Shown here in pieces: positions 11,606 through 22,465 of a stretch of 64,000 bases of DNA. The first letter of the stretch is position 1. The number at the start of each line of letters is the position of its first letter. Source of the DNA: Rhyacophila brunnea (taxonomy: Eukaryota; Arthropoda; Insecta; Trichoptera; Rhyacophilidae); the NCBI GenBank assembly GCA_022495005.1, contig JAGYXB010001575.1, positions 62,001 through 126,000 of the forward strand, written 5' to 3'. The notes beneath the pieces were generated by a model, which was not told where the DNA came from, did not search any database, and worked only from the letters and a program-made list of their open reading frames with translations. The position numbers and the translations under genes are program-made.

Positions 11606-12890
11606 AACTATAAACATTATAAACTACCAAAATCTTAAACAACTACTCGCTTTTCACAATCCGAGTCTAAAAAATTTGGAAATAGAACTGTTGCTATATA
11701 ATGTCAATAAACAATGTTATATCAAGGGGGTCTCCAAACCTGTGAACATGTTGGGTTCCGTGTGCTTAAAACCATAAATAGGACGAAATTTAAATAGGGT
11801 TACATTAGGAGTTTGAAAGAGTCTGAGTAAATCTGAACAATCTGTAAACCCACAGAAATTTGTGTCATACAATTTTCGTTTTTAAATAAATAATAATTAG
11901 TGTTTTCAATCTTCAGCAGGTCGCTATTATACACATGAATATCGTGACCAATTAAGATCACGTCTTAATGTTTTTAAATTATCAGACAATAAATTATAAA
12001 CTCGCTAAGTTTCACTAAGAGCCATTGCTCAGAGTAAAAAAGGAGTGATAATATTGAATTGTATCAGTTGCAACACTTGCAATGACCAGATTCTTAGAGC
12101 GGGGCTTGCATTCATACACCTAAAAGTACACTTTAGCTTTAGCATATTATTTATTGATAATGACCTCTATAATGCAACCGAAACGTCGAGGAAAGAATGA
12201 GAAAAAACACACGGTGACAAGCCAAAAAATATTGCGATAACAAAAAACCGCGAAAGTCTCAAATATTATTGAGTAGTTTGCCGACCAATTAAATTTGCCG
12301 CCCGGTTCATGTGCACTCCCAACACCCTGCTTGGTGCGGGCCTAGGAATTGATTCAGTAAGTAAAAAAATCAAAGATATGACATGGCATTAATCAGATTA
12401 TTTATTCAACAAATTGAACTCTTGCAAAAGCTTTGTGGCATTAATTTTTTTTAAATTAAATAAAACATTACTTTGCGCACATATAACATTCAGCGCGTAG
12501 GTCGAATGTTAATTATTATTATAACTCCACACCTTTGACAAAGGGCACATTTGCGAACGCACGGCATTAAAATTCATTTTAAATTAAACATTCAAAAAAG
12601 GACAGAGCATTTTTTTGCTTAACAGTCTTATTACGAAAACACATATGGTGTTTTTTTTCCAAAATTCAGGTACCTACCTAATGTAAAAGGTTTATCCGAA
12701 AAAAGGTCACTATTTATAGTACAGATGGAAAACAGAAATAAATTAATGCTACTTCAATTATTTCAATGGTCTTATTTTTTCCATTTAAAAACGCTTATTT
12801 TTTTTTATCAAAAAATACAAATACATTTTTTTGTATGGGATATGTAAACTTGTTTACAGTAGCTTTCATCTCATTACGATATTTATAACA
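11606..12890. other. No gene seen
   Basis: Intergenic sequence of about 1.3 kb with stops in all frames. No terminal repeats or conserved exons recognised. Confidence 0.5.
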
Positions 12891-12893
12891 TTT

Positions 12894-13105
12894 GCGGCGT
12901 CGGCCTATCGCGTTGTGGGTCCCAGCTTCGAATCCTGGGTCTGGCAAGTACACAATATATTGTTTTTCAATTTGTGTACGTAGTATGGACCTTATAGGTT
13001 GAGCAAGTGGCTTACATTCATTTCTCGCAAAAACAAAATCTGTTAATACAAACCTCCACTCTGTGGAGGCCCATATGATCTTATTAGGATCGGAGATGGT
13101 CGGAT
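12894..13105 (+). repeat. tRNA-derived SINE family S, copy 1
   Basis: A tRNA-like head with B-box region CAGCTTCGAATCCTGGGTC is followed by a body (TTGAGCAAGTGGCTTACATT, AATACAAACCTCCACTCTG, GGCCCATATGATCTTATTAG) ending near ATGGTCGG. The same body occurs at 33038-33178, 40220-40440 (reversed) and 42062-42260. Confidence 0.8.
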
Positions 13106-13371
13106 GACATAATATAATTTTAGATTAACTAAAAATAGGAAAGCTACATATTATTTCGTCACCTCAATACTACAACTAGATAACTTGGTTTTCACTGTTT
13201 TTTCTACATTTTCCTTCTCTACAAATTGATAAACTAGAACTCTATTAATTTTGTGTTTGAAAATATTGGATAACTTTAAAACTATAAATGCATTAAATAA
13301 ATAATATATCTACAATATTTTTCATACAATTATTGAACATCATTTAATTGTTCCCAATTAGACAAGCACTA

Positions 13372-13801
13372 TTTTACCACGATTTTCTTAGCTCGTATTC
13401 TTGTTTGTCCGGTGGTTATTTATCCAGTACAAATCATGCAATTGATTTTTAACTAACTTCCCGACTAGCTAGACATTTGAAACTTTTTAGAATATATCAG
13501 AACACGATGCCAATGCATTCTTTTAATACTTTTAGCCATCTTTAAGTAGAATTGAATTCATTTTCAGTTAATTCTGTTTTGTATGAAAAGTTATTTCGGA
13601 AGAAATCCGTAATCCAATCCACTATTATTGGTTGCTAAGGGGGTGGTCCTAGCAACTAAATTATTAATATATACGTGCGTTACTATGGAAATCAAAATGA
13701 CATTTCAGTATTCAGTATTTCTATATTTGTTTGTTTGTTCGTTTTTTATTTACTTCATATCAAATACAATTTTGAGCATATTGAGCATAATAATTCAACA
13801 C
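13372..13801 (-). repeat. Dispersed family A, copy 3
   Basis: An inverted copy starting TTTTACCACGATTTTCTTAG and truncated before the ACAAGATAAAAAG end. Overlapping open frames here arise from the repeat and are not genes. Confidence 0.8.
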
Positions 13802-14560
13802 AACCTAGTAGTGTCGGATACCTATACCATAAACAACCGAATGTATATTGTGATCAAGTATTATGCTCGATAGAAAGTTTAATTTTTTCAATGAAATAAA
13901 ACTCAAGTGCACAGAGACAAAGACTATTGATACGTTTTTTGAACATCAAAGCTCGTGTAGACTGGCTGCATAATAATTGGTTTTGTTGGCCTCAATTTGC
14001 ACAAAAACATTTTATGCTTTCGGAAAACAGTTTCCTGTGGCAAATTAACTTACTTCTGATTAAACACGCCACGGAAGCTTCAAATGTGTTGCATTGAATA
14101 TTTTCTAGTACATTGTGACATAGGAACAACGTTTTTTGTTAGAGCAACTGTCGGGAAATTCCGTATAAATTATTCTAATACTATTGACAGTAAATGCTTT
14201 ATTCGTTTGTTTTAAAAATGTTGTATGAAATTGATATCAAAATAATTTATTTAAAAATGGTATTAAGTATACAAGATTTAAATATTTTAGAAATAGTATT
14301 CGTTATTGAACATACAGAACTTTGAAACAAAATATGTCGGAAACAAACTTAACACATGAAAAAGTTAATACTTACTAAAATTATTGCAGAGATGCGAATT
14401 TTAAAAACTATCTAAAAAATGTATTTTCTTTCTCTGTCTACTTTCTACTTTCAGTTTTTTTCCAAGCTAAGATCTTATAATTCTTGCGTATCTAACAAAA
14501 TTGTATGTTAAGTGGGCAAGCTAAATAAGCTGTTTCAAATAAACTAAAATGCACTATAGC
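13802..14560. other. No gene seen
   Basis: Unrecognised AT-rich DNA between two family A copies. Confidence 0.5.
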
Positions 14561-14647
14561 CAGCGCTCGAAATGGAAAAGTTTACGAACCGGAGCGCTCG
14601 ACAATTTTCTGAAGATATTTACATAGGTATCGAATTTTATGTGTTTT
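14561..14647 (+). mobile_element. Left end of a hAT-type element, truncated
   Basis: CAGCGCTCGAAATGGAAAAG and CGGAGCGCTCGAC match the termini of the 2.6-kb element at 52677-55281. The copy is cut off where family A copy 4 begins. No partner end or TSD found. Confidence 0.55.
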
Positions 14648-14920
14648 ATTTCGGATGAAATCCGTAATCCAATTCACTATTATTGGTTGCTAAGTGGGTG
14701 GTCCTAGCAACTAAATTATTAATATATACGTGCGTTACTATGGAAATCAAAATGACATTTCAGTATTCAGTATTTCTATATTTATTTTGTTTGTTTGTTT
14801 GTTTTTTATTTACTTCATATCAAGTAGATACAAGTTTGAGCATATTGAGCATAATAATTCAACAGAAAATTTAAAAACGTTGTATATAGAAAGTTCTTTT
14901 TATCTTTTAATTATTTTAAC
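14648..14920 (-). repeat. Dispersed family A, copy 4 (partial)
   Basis: An inverted 5' half of the family with the GTTGCTAAG..CCTAGCAAC hairpin and the TAGAAAGTTCTTTTTATC end. The half carrying TCTAGCTAGTCGGG is missing. Confidence 0.75.
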
Positions 14921-16500
14921 ATATACTTACTTACATATTACATTATTCCACTTTCATAATATAATATTAAATTAAAATTTGAAATTTCCAGTACATCAAA
15001 TATATTTTTAAATATTAAATAGTAAATCTCATACTATGGTACCACATTTGCTCACATAGGGAGTTTTTCTGGGCAGTTAGTATAATTTAAGATTATCATC
15101 AAAATTATCAAACATTCTTTTGTTTAACTCACAATATATTATTTTATTCACCAATTTGAATTTATTCGAAATTTAAAATAATAGCCTTCCAAATAAACAT
15201 ACTACTTTATTTATATTGTCTTTCTATTATCTTTGGATTTGACATTGACAGATTAAACAATACTAAACATTAAGATAATTTAAAACAACATTTGAAACTA
15301 GCTGTACGCTTGTACATATATTATTATAATGTCAAAAACGTTTTATTAGCTCACTCACGTATTCACAATGGTTAAAGTTTGTTTTTACGTTAGAAATATT
15401 GCTTAAAGATACACAAAAATTTCAATTTGAATCGTTTGCTCAGAGTATTGACAAATAAATGAAGTGGGATCCAAATAGGTATTCTCAAGGATTCATATAT
15501 TCAGGTTACGTCTACAATATATAGAGAAGTTTTTCTTCAACAACTTTGGTACGCATAAAAAAGATTACGAATTATTAATCCAATATAAAATGAAGATCAT
15601 TCGGAGAAAAGTTTTGAGAAGTTGAGAATTTTTAGAGTCCGACAGCCTTTGAGAACGGTCCGATGTCAGAAAGTCAAGAGAGCTAATGGTTATTATCAAG
15701 TGAGAAAAAGTTGCATAATTCAAACAACTTCAATTGTAAATTTATGATCTTTCTTTTAGAATAGGGCAAGGGGCCCTGGCATCCCCAAACAATCAGAATG
15801 ATTTTAAACATTGAAATTGAAAGCCAATAAACTATACCTTTGGGCTTAGACAAATAAAAACACGGCAAAAAATGATTTGTAATAATTCTCCAGCACCCTT
15901 TTTAGAAAAATTTCTTAGATTTTAATTTCTAACACAAAAATTTCGAAACACTAATGTCAGGTTTTTTTAGAAACACAATCCCTAATGGAACTGTCAAAAA
16001 ATTCTCGGTGTCCACCCGAATTCCGGAGTGGTGTATGTCATGGCTGGGGAGGGCTGACAGGGATCTAGCCTGGGGGCCCGGGCTGTGGAGGGCCCGGCGT
16101 GTCTAGTTGACCAGATAAGTGAAATAAACACACATCATAAATTAGCTTTAATAGTAACATGGCCATGAACATTTTCAATTACTTATATAATTGTGCTATA
16201 TATTTTTTGATTATTATGTGTCGATACTCGACAGCTCCATTATTAAAGTAGATGTATTAAAAATCGCAAATAATTCACTGTATAAGTACCCTTAATTTGA
16301 ACTGAAACATAATTTGAAGAACGTTAATATAGTGTTTCACACTGCCTTTAATCTTAGCGGTAGGTAGGGGGCCCGCCAAATACCCTAGCCTGGCCCTAGC
16401 GAGGGCCCGTTTCAGGATGTGGGGACCATGGTGTAGGTACACCGAGTGCAATAGACAAAAGACCAATAAACGAGAAATTAGGCTGTGAAGAAGAAAAAGA
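14921..16500. other. No gene seen; GC-rich GGGCCC patches
   Basis: No supported exon. Two GGGCCC-rich patches (16070-16100 and 16365-16410: GGGGGCCCGGG.., GGGGGCCCGCC..) are inverted relative to each other and may be subterminal parts of the truncated hAT element that ends at 16569. Confidence 0.45.
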
Positions 16501-16524
16501 TCCTATAGGACTAATTTACATTCT

Positions 16525-16569
16525 CCTCCTTGCCCCCCCCCCCCATATTAAATCCTGGGTGCGCCACTG
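16525..16569 (-). mobile_element. hAT terminus (CAGTGGCGCACCCAGG)
   Basis: The sequence ends ATCCTGGGTGCGCCACTG, the reverse of CAGTGGCGCACCCAGGAT, a common hAT terminal type, after a poly-C run. I could not find a matching left end with TSD ATCTGAGC, so the element's extent is open. Confidence 0.5.
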
Positions 16570-16619
16570 ATCTGAGCTACCTTAAAGCATCACCGTCAAA
16601 AATCAAATCGTCAAATAGG

Positions 16620-16800
16620 CGATGACTACCAGACCAGGCATCCCGCACTGAGTTGAATATTGGTACAGCTATTCTCATTCCATCACATTTCAGTGTCATC
16701 TCCTGTGATGTGAACCCCATGTGTTTGAAGCTATCGGAACTCTCGACGGTTTGCCCGTCGCTGAGCTACAAAACGCTGGTTTCCTTTGGTGCATCGTAAT
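16620..16800 (-). pseudogene. Probable LINE polyprotein relic
   Basis: The minus strand reads LSDGQTVESSDSFKHMGF, then EMTLKCDGMRIAVPIFN. It resembles the (V-E-x-V-x-S-F-K-Y-L-G) stretch after the RT core of non-LTR elements. Short and uncertain. Confidence 0.4.
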
Positions 16801-17091
16801 TATTATTACCAGCATTTGTAAAACGTTGAACATACATAGATGATTCTTGAATATCTTTGCTCATGCACAGAGCCGGAGGGACAAATTGTCACCCACGTAT
16901 CACGTTGATTTTTATAAATCAAACTTTCTCATGCATCTTTATCAATAATTTATTGTATGTCTAGTAGTTCATTCATTGACATGTTGTATACCAGTTTTCA
17001 GGTACTTACCTAGTACAAACTAAATGAAATTATTATGCTTTACTTAAAACCAGCTCGACTTAGTGGCATTTTTCTATAATTTAATACTCTC

Positions 17092-17220
17092 TGAAGCGTT
17101 TTCTAAATTGAGCTACTATTGGCGATCGGCTTTCGTATTTTAAATCAAAGTAGGTTTACTTTGATTACTAACCGACGTCACGGATCACTCATCGATTTTT
17201 TGTTGTAATTTACTTGAACT
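17092..17220 (+). repeat. Dispersed repeat G
   Basis: CTAAATTGAGCTACTATTGG and TAACCGACGTCACGGATCAC recur at 43998-44090 in the same orientation and, more diverged, at 1850-1960. Non-coding and unassigned. Confidence 0.6.
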
Positions 17221-17261
17221 TGCTAATAATTTTTAATTAACCATTTCTTTTTAAAAGCCAT

Positions 17262-17460
17262 TAGTTAAAATTTGTCGCAATTAAGTATGACGCCTTTAGC
17301 ATGGTGGTCTATGTGCATGGGCGCGATACCCGAGAGATGCAGGTTCGTGGGGTGTCTTACTTTAATCAAAAAGATTTTTTCTATTGGTTATAATATAATT
17401 ATTTTCTCAGAACAGAAGTGTTTTCAAAATTATGTATGTTCAATAATTAGAATGTGACAT
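17262..17460 (+). repeat. tRNA-like SINE, copy 1
   Basis: TTTAGCATGGTGGTCTATGT (A box) and GCAGGTTCGTGGGGTGTC (B-box region) form a tRNA-like head. An inverted homologue runs 43785-43960 with the same flanks (AATTTGTCGCAATTAAG and TTTCTATTGG). The B box is decayed, so no function is expected. Confidence 0.6.
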
Positions 17461-17552
17461 TCTTAAATCTTGTGAATTATTCGTTGAATAAAAAAAAATA
17501 CTTAGTTACTTAATGTAATTATTGTTTATTTCATTTTTCCTTTTTTATATAC

Positions 17553-19078
17553 AACTAGTTGAAGTACCCGGCTTCGCACAGGGTCGCTTCGTGGTTATAT
17601 TTATCTTAGATATTTAAAAAATAATGAGAGTTAATTATTTTTTTAATATTAAAATATCTGTGTAATACAATATGGCAATATGATAATAATTCTAATAGGA
17701 GTAAAGGAGTAAAGGTCAAACAAAAGAACACTAAATTAAAATCGAATCCAAAATATGCAAACGTTATTAATGTTATTAATATGCAGTAAAAAAACCAAAA
17801 TTTGATGGAACAAACAAACAACAAACTTTGTATTTAATACTAATTTAGAAACCTTCGCAGGTGTGCGCACAACAACTGATAAAAGTTTCATCGCAATCGG
17901 ATGAATGGTATAGGAACGCATACGAATAGAAGAAGAAGATGATTTTCTAATTCAGAAATCTTCGTGGGCATGCGCACGACAACTCATCAAAGTTTCATCG
18001 CAATCAGATGAATGGTATAAGAACGCATACGAATAGAAGAAGATAGAATAGATTAAAAAGAAGAAGAAAAAGGTTGTATCAATTCAGAAACCTTTGCGGA
18101 CGTAAACACAATACTTGATCAAAATTTCATTGCAATCGGATGAATGGTATAGGAACGCATACGAATAGAATAGAATAAAAAGAAGAAGAAAATGGTTGCA
18201 TCAATTTAGAAACCTTTGCGGGCGTGAGGATAACACTTGATCAAAATTTCATTGCAATCGGATGAATGGTATAGGAACGCATACAAATAGAAGAAGATGG
18301 TTGTACTAATTCAGAAACCTTCGCGGGCGTGCGCACAACAACTTGTCAAAATTTCATCGCAATCAGATGAATGGTATAAATACGCATACGAATAGAAGAC
18401 GATAGAATAGAAGAAAAAGAAGAAGAAATAGTTGTATCAATTCAGAAACCTTTGCGGGCGTGAGCACAACACTTGATCAAAATTTCATTGCAATCGGATG
18501 AATGGTATAGGAACGCATACGAATAGAAGAAGAGAGAATAGAAGAAGATAGAATAGAAGAAGAAGAAGATGGTTGTACTAATTCAGAAACCGTCGCGGGT
18601 GTTGGCACAACCACTGACGAATGTTTCATCGCAATCGGACGATTGATATAGGGACCATACGAATAAAAGAAGATAGAATGAAGAAGAAGAACATGGTTGT
18701 ACTAATTTAGAAACCTTTGCGGGTGTACGTACAATAACTGACGAAAGTTTCGTCGCAATCGGATGAATGGTATAGGAACCATACGAATAAAAAAAAATAG
18801 AATGAAGAAGAAGAAGAAGATGATGATTTTTCTAATTCAGAAACCTTCACGGGTGTGCATACAACCACTTACCGAAATTTCATCGCAATCGGATTAATGG
18901 TATAGGAACGCATACGGAACAGACAGACATTCATTTTTATATATAAGTATAGCCTATACCCTTCGCGCAAATGCAAGCAATAAGTTGACAAAGTTTTATC
19001 GCAATCGGATGAATGGTATAGCAGCGCATAAAATACGAACAAACAAACAAACAAATATTGATTTTTATATATTAGATT
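17553..19078 (+). repeat. Element with internal degenerate tandem array
   Basis: It begins AGTTGAAGTACCCGGCTTCG and ends in (CAAA)n plus TTTTTATATATTAGA. Between 17840 and 18960 about nine units of 103-141 bp repeat in tandem. Each has CAGAAACCTTYGCGGGYGTG, TTTCATCGCAATCGGATGAA, TGGTATAGGAACGCATACGA and a GAAGAAGA tract. The unit is the 3' signature of a widespread insect repeat; here it has been amplified. No protein coding. Confidence 0.75.
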
Positions 19079-19509
19079 TGCCATTTTCCTGTCTAACCAA
19101 AATAATGTAAAAAAAATCTAATGTAATTGCGCTGTTTATATTCAAATAAATTAGTGTACCTACCCAATGAATACCCGTGTATAAAATTGAATACCTACAC
19201 GAATTATTGATAGAGAAAAGTAGAAATAAGTCACTGCCAATCAATTTGTACATGGTGTCCGGAAGAACGGTGCTACGTGTGATTTGTCCTCCGATAACAG
19301 TAGCGATAATAAATTTATTTCCAAAAATACTGGCGACATTCCAAAATGTATTTAATTTCAAATGCAATTCGTCCGTGCGGAAGAGAGTTGCTATCACTAA
19401 GATTTGATAAGTGTCATTATTTAAAAATACCGCCAATAATTTGGCAGATGTGCAATTAATGATTAATGATTAAAAATTAAAGCATTTAATGATTTATTAC
19501 TTCCAAATT

Positions 19510-20640
19510 TAAAATCATATGAAATTCACCGCTCAAAGTGCGTGAATCCGTGTCTCAACGATGGAAGACACCCAAGAGATTTCTTTTGAATAGACCAGAA
19601 GCAGACGCACTGACGTCCCGTGGGGGTAGGCAGATTGAGCGTCGCTTGGGGGCGGCAGTTACTCGAAGGGCAGCAAATCGAAGAGAATCATTTGGTATAT
19701 ATAGAAATAGCTACCTAAGCTTAGTAATAATGAACATTTATCTTTCCATTAAAAAAATTATCTCATTGGTTGGAAACAAATTGTATTAATGAACATAAAA
19801 GGTTTAACAGGACTGTGATTTTTTTGTCGAGTTTGCGATGTCTAGTTTACTTCCGTTGCCCTTCGACGTCCATGGTGACGAGAAACGACACCGTGCGCGG
19901 ATGATACGAAATACTGTATAAAAAATGGGGCGACATTTTGGCGCTGCCCAGGGGGCGGCATTTTGTCTAGGGACGTCACTGAGCAGACGCACACAAGGAG
20001 AGGGGGATGGGGGATGTTCGGGTCCGGACCCCCCCGTCGAACAGCCTTCTCAACGGGTTAGTCCCACTCTTCTCGGCATTCTATGACATGTGACACATGT
20101 GGTGACTGGAAGACCCGTGGCACTCATAAATTGGTGGAACTATCTGGACCATCCAATGTTTGCTTTAATATTCCGATGCGCCATGTCTAAAATACAAAAC
20201 AGCACGGGCAATACAAACGGACACTTATATTTATGACCGTTAAGCCACGCTCATTCGACAACTACTGGTACGACAGCTCGCAATAATTCGTAGGTGAACA
20301 CCATCAGTTATACCTGCAGAACAGGAGTGTCTGGGTATGAGGAATGCAATTGGAAAAGTGCGATAGGTAAGGTAGAGAAGTAGGTGGGGTAAATGTGGAG
20401 GTGTTACGGATATTTTTTGAAAATACCCCCCCCAACTATTTTTCTGTGTGCCTGGCCAGAGGGTAAAAGTGGGATCGGGGGATAGACTACGGTAGTTGAA
20501 AACTGTCTAGAAAGAAGGATACACGGTATCCCTGAGGCTAAGACAGTGGAGGGAGTTTGCGGCAGACATAGGGGAATGGAGACATTTTCCCGGAGGTGGC
20601 TAAGATACACATTGAGTTTTAGTACATATCGATGATGAAT
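19510..20640 (+). pseudogene. Unassigned coding-like relic interrupted by a hAT MITE
   Basis: If the hAT MITE at 19608-19981 and one TSD are skipped, the sides join into the same frame: TPKRFLLNRPEADAHKE, then VRVRTPPSNSLLNGLVP and LFSAFYD. Downstream GC content is above that of the surroundings, but stops break every frame. I do not recognise the family; a retroelement relic is the simplest guess. Confidence 0.35.
19608..19981. mobile_element. hAT MITE (CAGTGACGTCCC termini), copy 1
   Basis: 374 bp with ends CACTGACGTCCC and GGGACGTCACTG. The perfect 8-bp TSD AGCAGACG stands at 19600-19607 and 19982-19989. Subterminal GGGGGCGGCA motifs lie on both sides. Same family as 46779-47173, 47437-48004 and the partial copy ending at 61379. 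Confidence 0.92.
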
Positions 20641-22414
20641 GAGTAAATTATAATTTTAAAAGAAGTAGAAACTTAAGAAACCCGCCTTTGTGGAGATGAA
20701 GCCTATATTAACTGCTAATCGTTTCACATTGTAAATTAATTTGTAGCAAGTTTAACACACCAATGTGTTGAGATTTTTTTTAAAATGGTTATTCATACAG
20801 TACCTAATCATTAATATTTAGATGAACACTAGCAATAATTAATAGTGAGTAATTCACACAAAGCAAAGCGTTAGGGCAGGTCGCCTATTTTGTGTTTTAT
20901 TTACAAATAATACTGTTAATACAGATAATAAATCTTTTAATCAAAAATGAACAAATTAAAAATCGTTCTGGAAACTCTGTCAAATTATACAAACGGTTCA
21001 TTTATAACTCTACATCCGCTATCAAACATGGAATTAACAATAAACAATAACAAATTTATTTATTTTCAGTACCTACTTAGAAAATTTTAATAAATTAAGT
21101 ACATACCTACTAGCCTATTTTAATTTTGTTAAGCGAAACAGCTGTTGTATGAAAGCAGAACAGAAATAGGTAAGTACGTTAGATATTAAGATAAATTAGC
21201 AGATTTAGATAATAAATACGCCACATTATTATAATCTTAATTTAATTAAAATCATAGTTCGATAGTTCTTTTAACAATGAAATCATTCACTACAAAATTC
21301 TGAGTAATTAAAGTATTGGTGAAAAATGCAAGAGCAAAGTTAAACGGAAATGTATAAATTACAAAACTATAATAATACTAATCAATGGGTCTTTATTAAA
21401 ACCATTTATAAAAAAGTCATAAAAAGGATTTTAATTCTCAGTAGATGCCTACGTATATTTCACAATTTAAAACTTATCTAATAAGAAAAACAGTTGCATG
21501 TTTAAGCACTTATAAACTTTACTAACGCAAAAAAGAAAATCCTGAAAGTTCAGGAAAGTTTTAAATCTTACATACAATATTTATAATAAATAACATAATA
21601 ATTTATAATGAAACATACCATTTATTAGAGATGTCTTGTATGAACCACTGAACACGATAAAATGATTTGACACTTTGAAACTACTGCCTTAATTTTTAAG
21701 CTTACAGTATCAAAAGTATTCAATTGAATAAGCACTAAAACTGAAAGTTGAATGATTTTATGAAAAACTTTTCTAGCGGTGAAAAGTAGAAGCTATGGAA
21801 TACGGCTACTCAAATGTGAAACGACAAATAATAGAGTGAGACATTTGTTTGTCTATTAATTTAGTAGAGACGTATTATAAAGCACAATTTACGATTTCAA
21901 TAATTTAATAAAATAATTAACAAAAACTAAAAATATGTACATAAGAAGACTAGATAGTAATTCTATAGATTTCACAAAATTAAAAATAAATATTTGAAAT
22001 CGTTATTATTAAAATAGACTCAACCAAAAATATCACCAACAGCAATTTAAAAGCGCCAATGCCTTAAATTAGAAACCACATTTTTTCGCAATAGAAAATA
22101 GGTACAATTTAAATATTTATTGATACATTTATTATTTGTTATTATTTGATTATTATTTGGAATATTTGATATTCAAATCAATATGTTATTAGGCTCATTT
22201 CTAAGAGCTATACGCAATACTTTTATTATAGTGTTTTTGACAGTGCTACAAAACTCTACCATAAAGAAGTAGAGTAATATGGAAATATTGATCAAATTTT
22301 TGTCTATGGCTCCGTGTTTATGTTTTTATTTGAACTAGCCAGAAATGTTGAATGTTGAGATATATACAATTTAAATACGACTAACTGGAATAATAATTGC
22401 ATCACCTTCGTATC
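20641..22414. other. No gene seen; XRCC1 upstream region
   Basis: AT-rich sequence without repeat termini I recognise. It should hold the XRCC1 promoter and 5' UTR, but I can place neither a TATA box nor an initiator with confidence. Confidence 0.5.
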
Positions 22415-22465
22415 ATGCCACAAATAAAAGTAGAGCATATTGTGAGTTTCAGCAGCGAAGATCCG
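22415..22465 (+). CDS. XRCC1: XRCC1 exon 1 (residues 1-17)
   Basis: Encodes MPQIKVEHIVSFSSEDP, which matches the family start of the type MPEI(R/K)...VVS(C/F)SS. It ends in phase 0 at CCG followed by the donor GTATAA. Intron 1 is only 105 bp, the only compact intron. No convincing TATA box or 5' UTR boundary could be placed upstream. Confidence 0.9.

Noticed and set aside
17840..18960. CRISPR array
   Set aside because: Units are over 100 bp, diverged, with purine-rich microsatellite spacers in a eukaryotic context; no cas genes.
19065..19436. Minus-strand 123-codon frame as a gene
   Set aside because: It starts in the tail of the tandem-repeat element, and the product shows no recognisable motif or coding bias.
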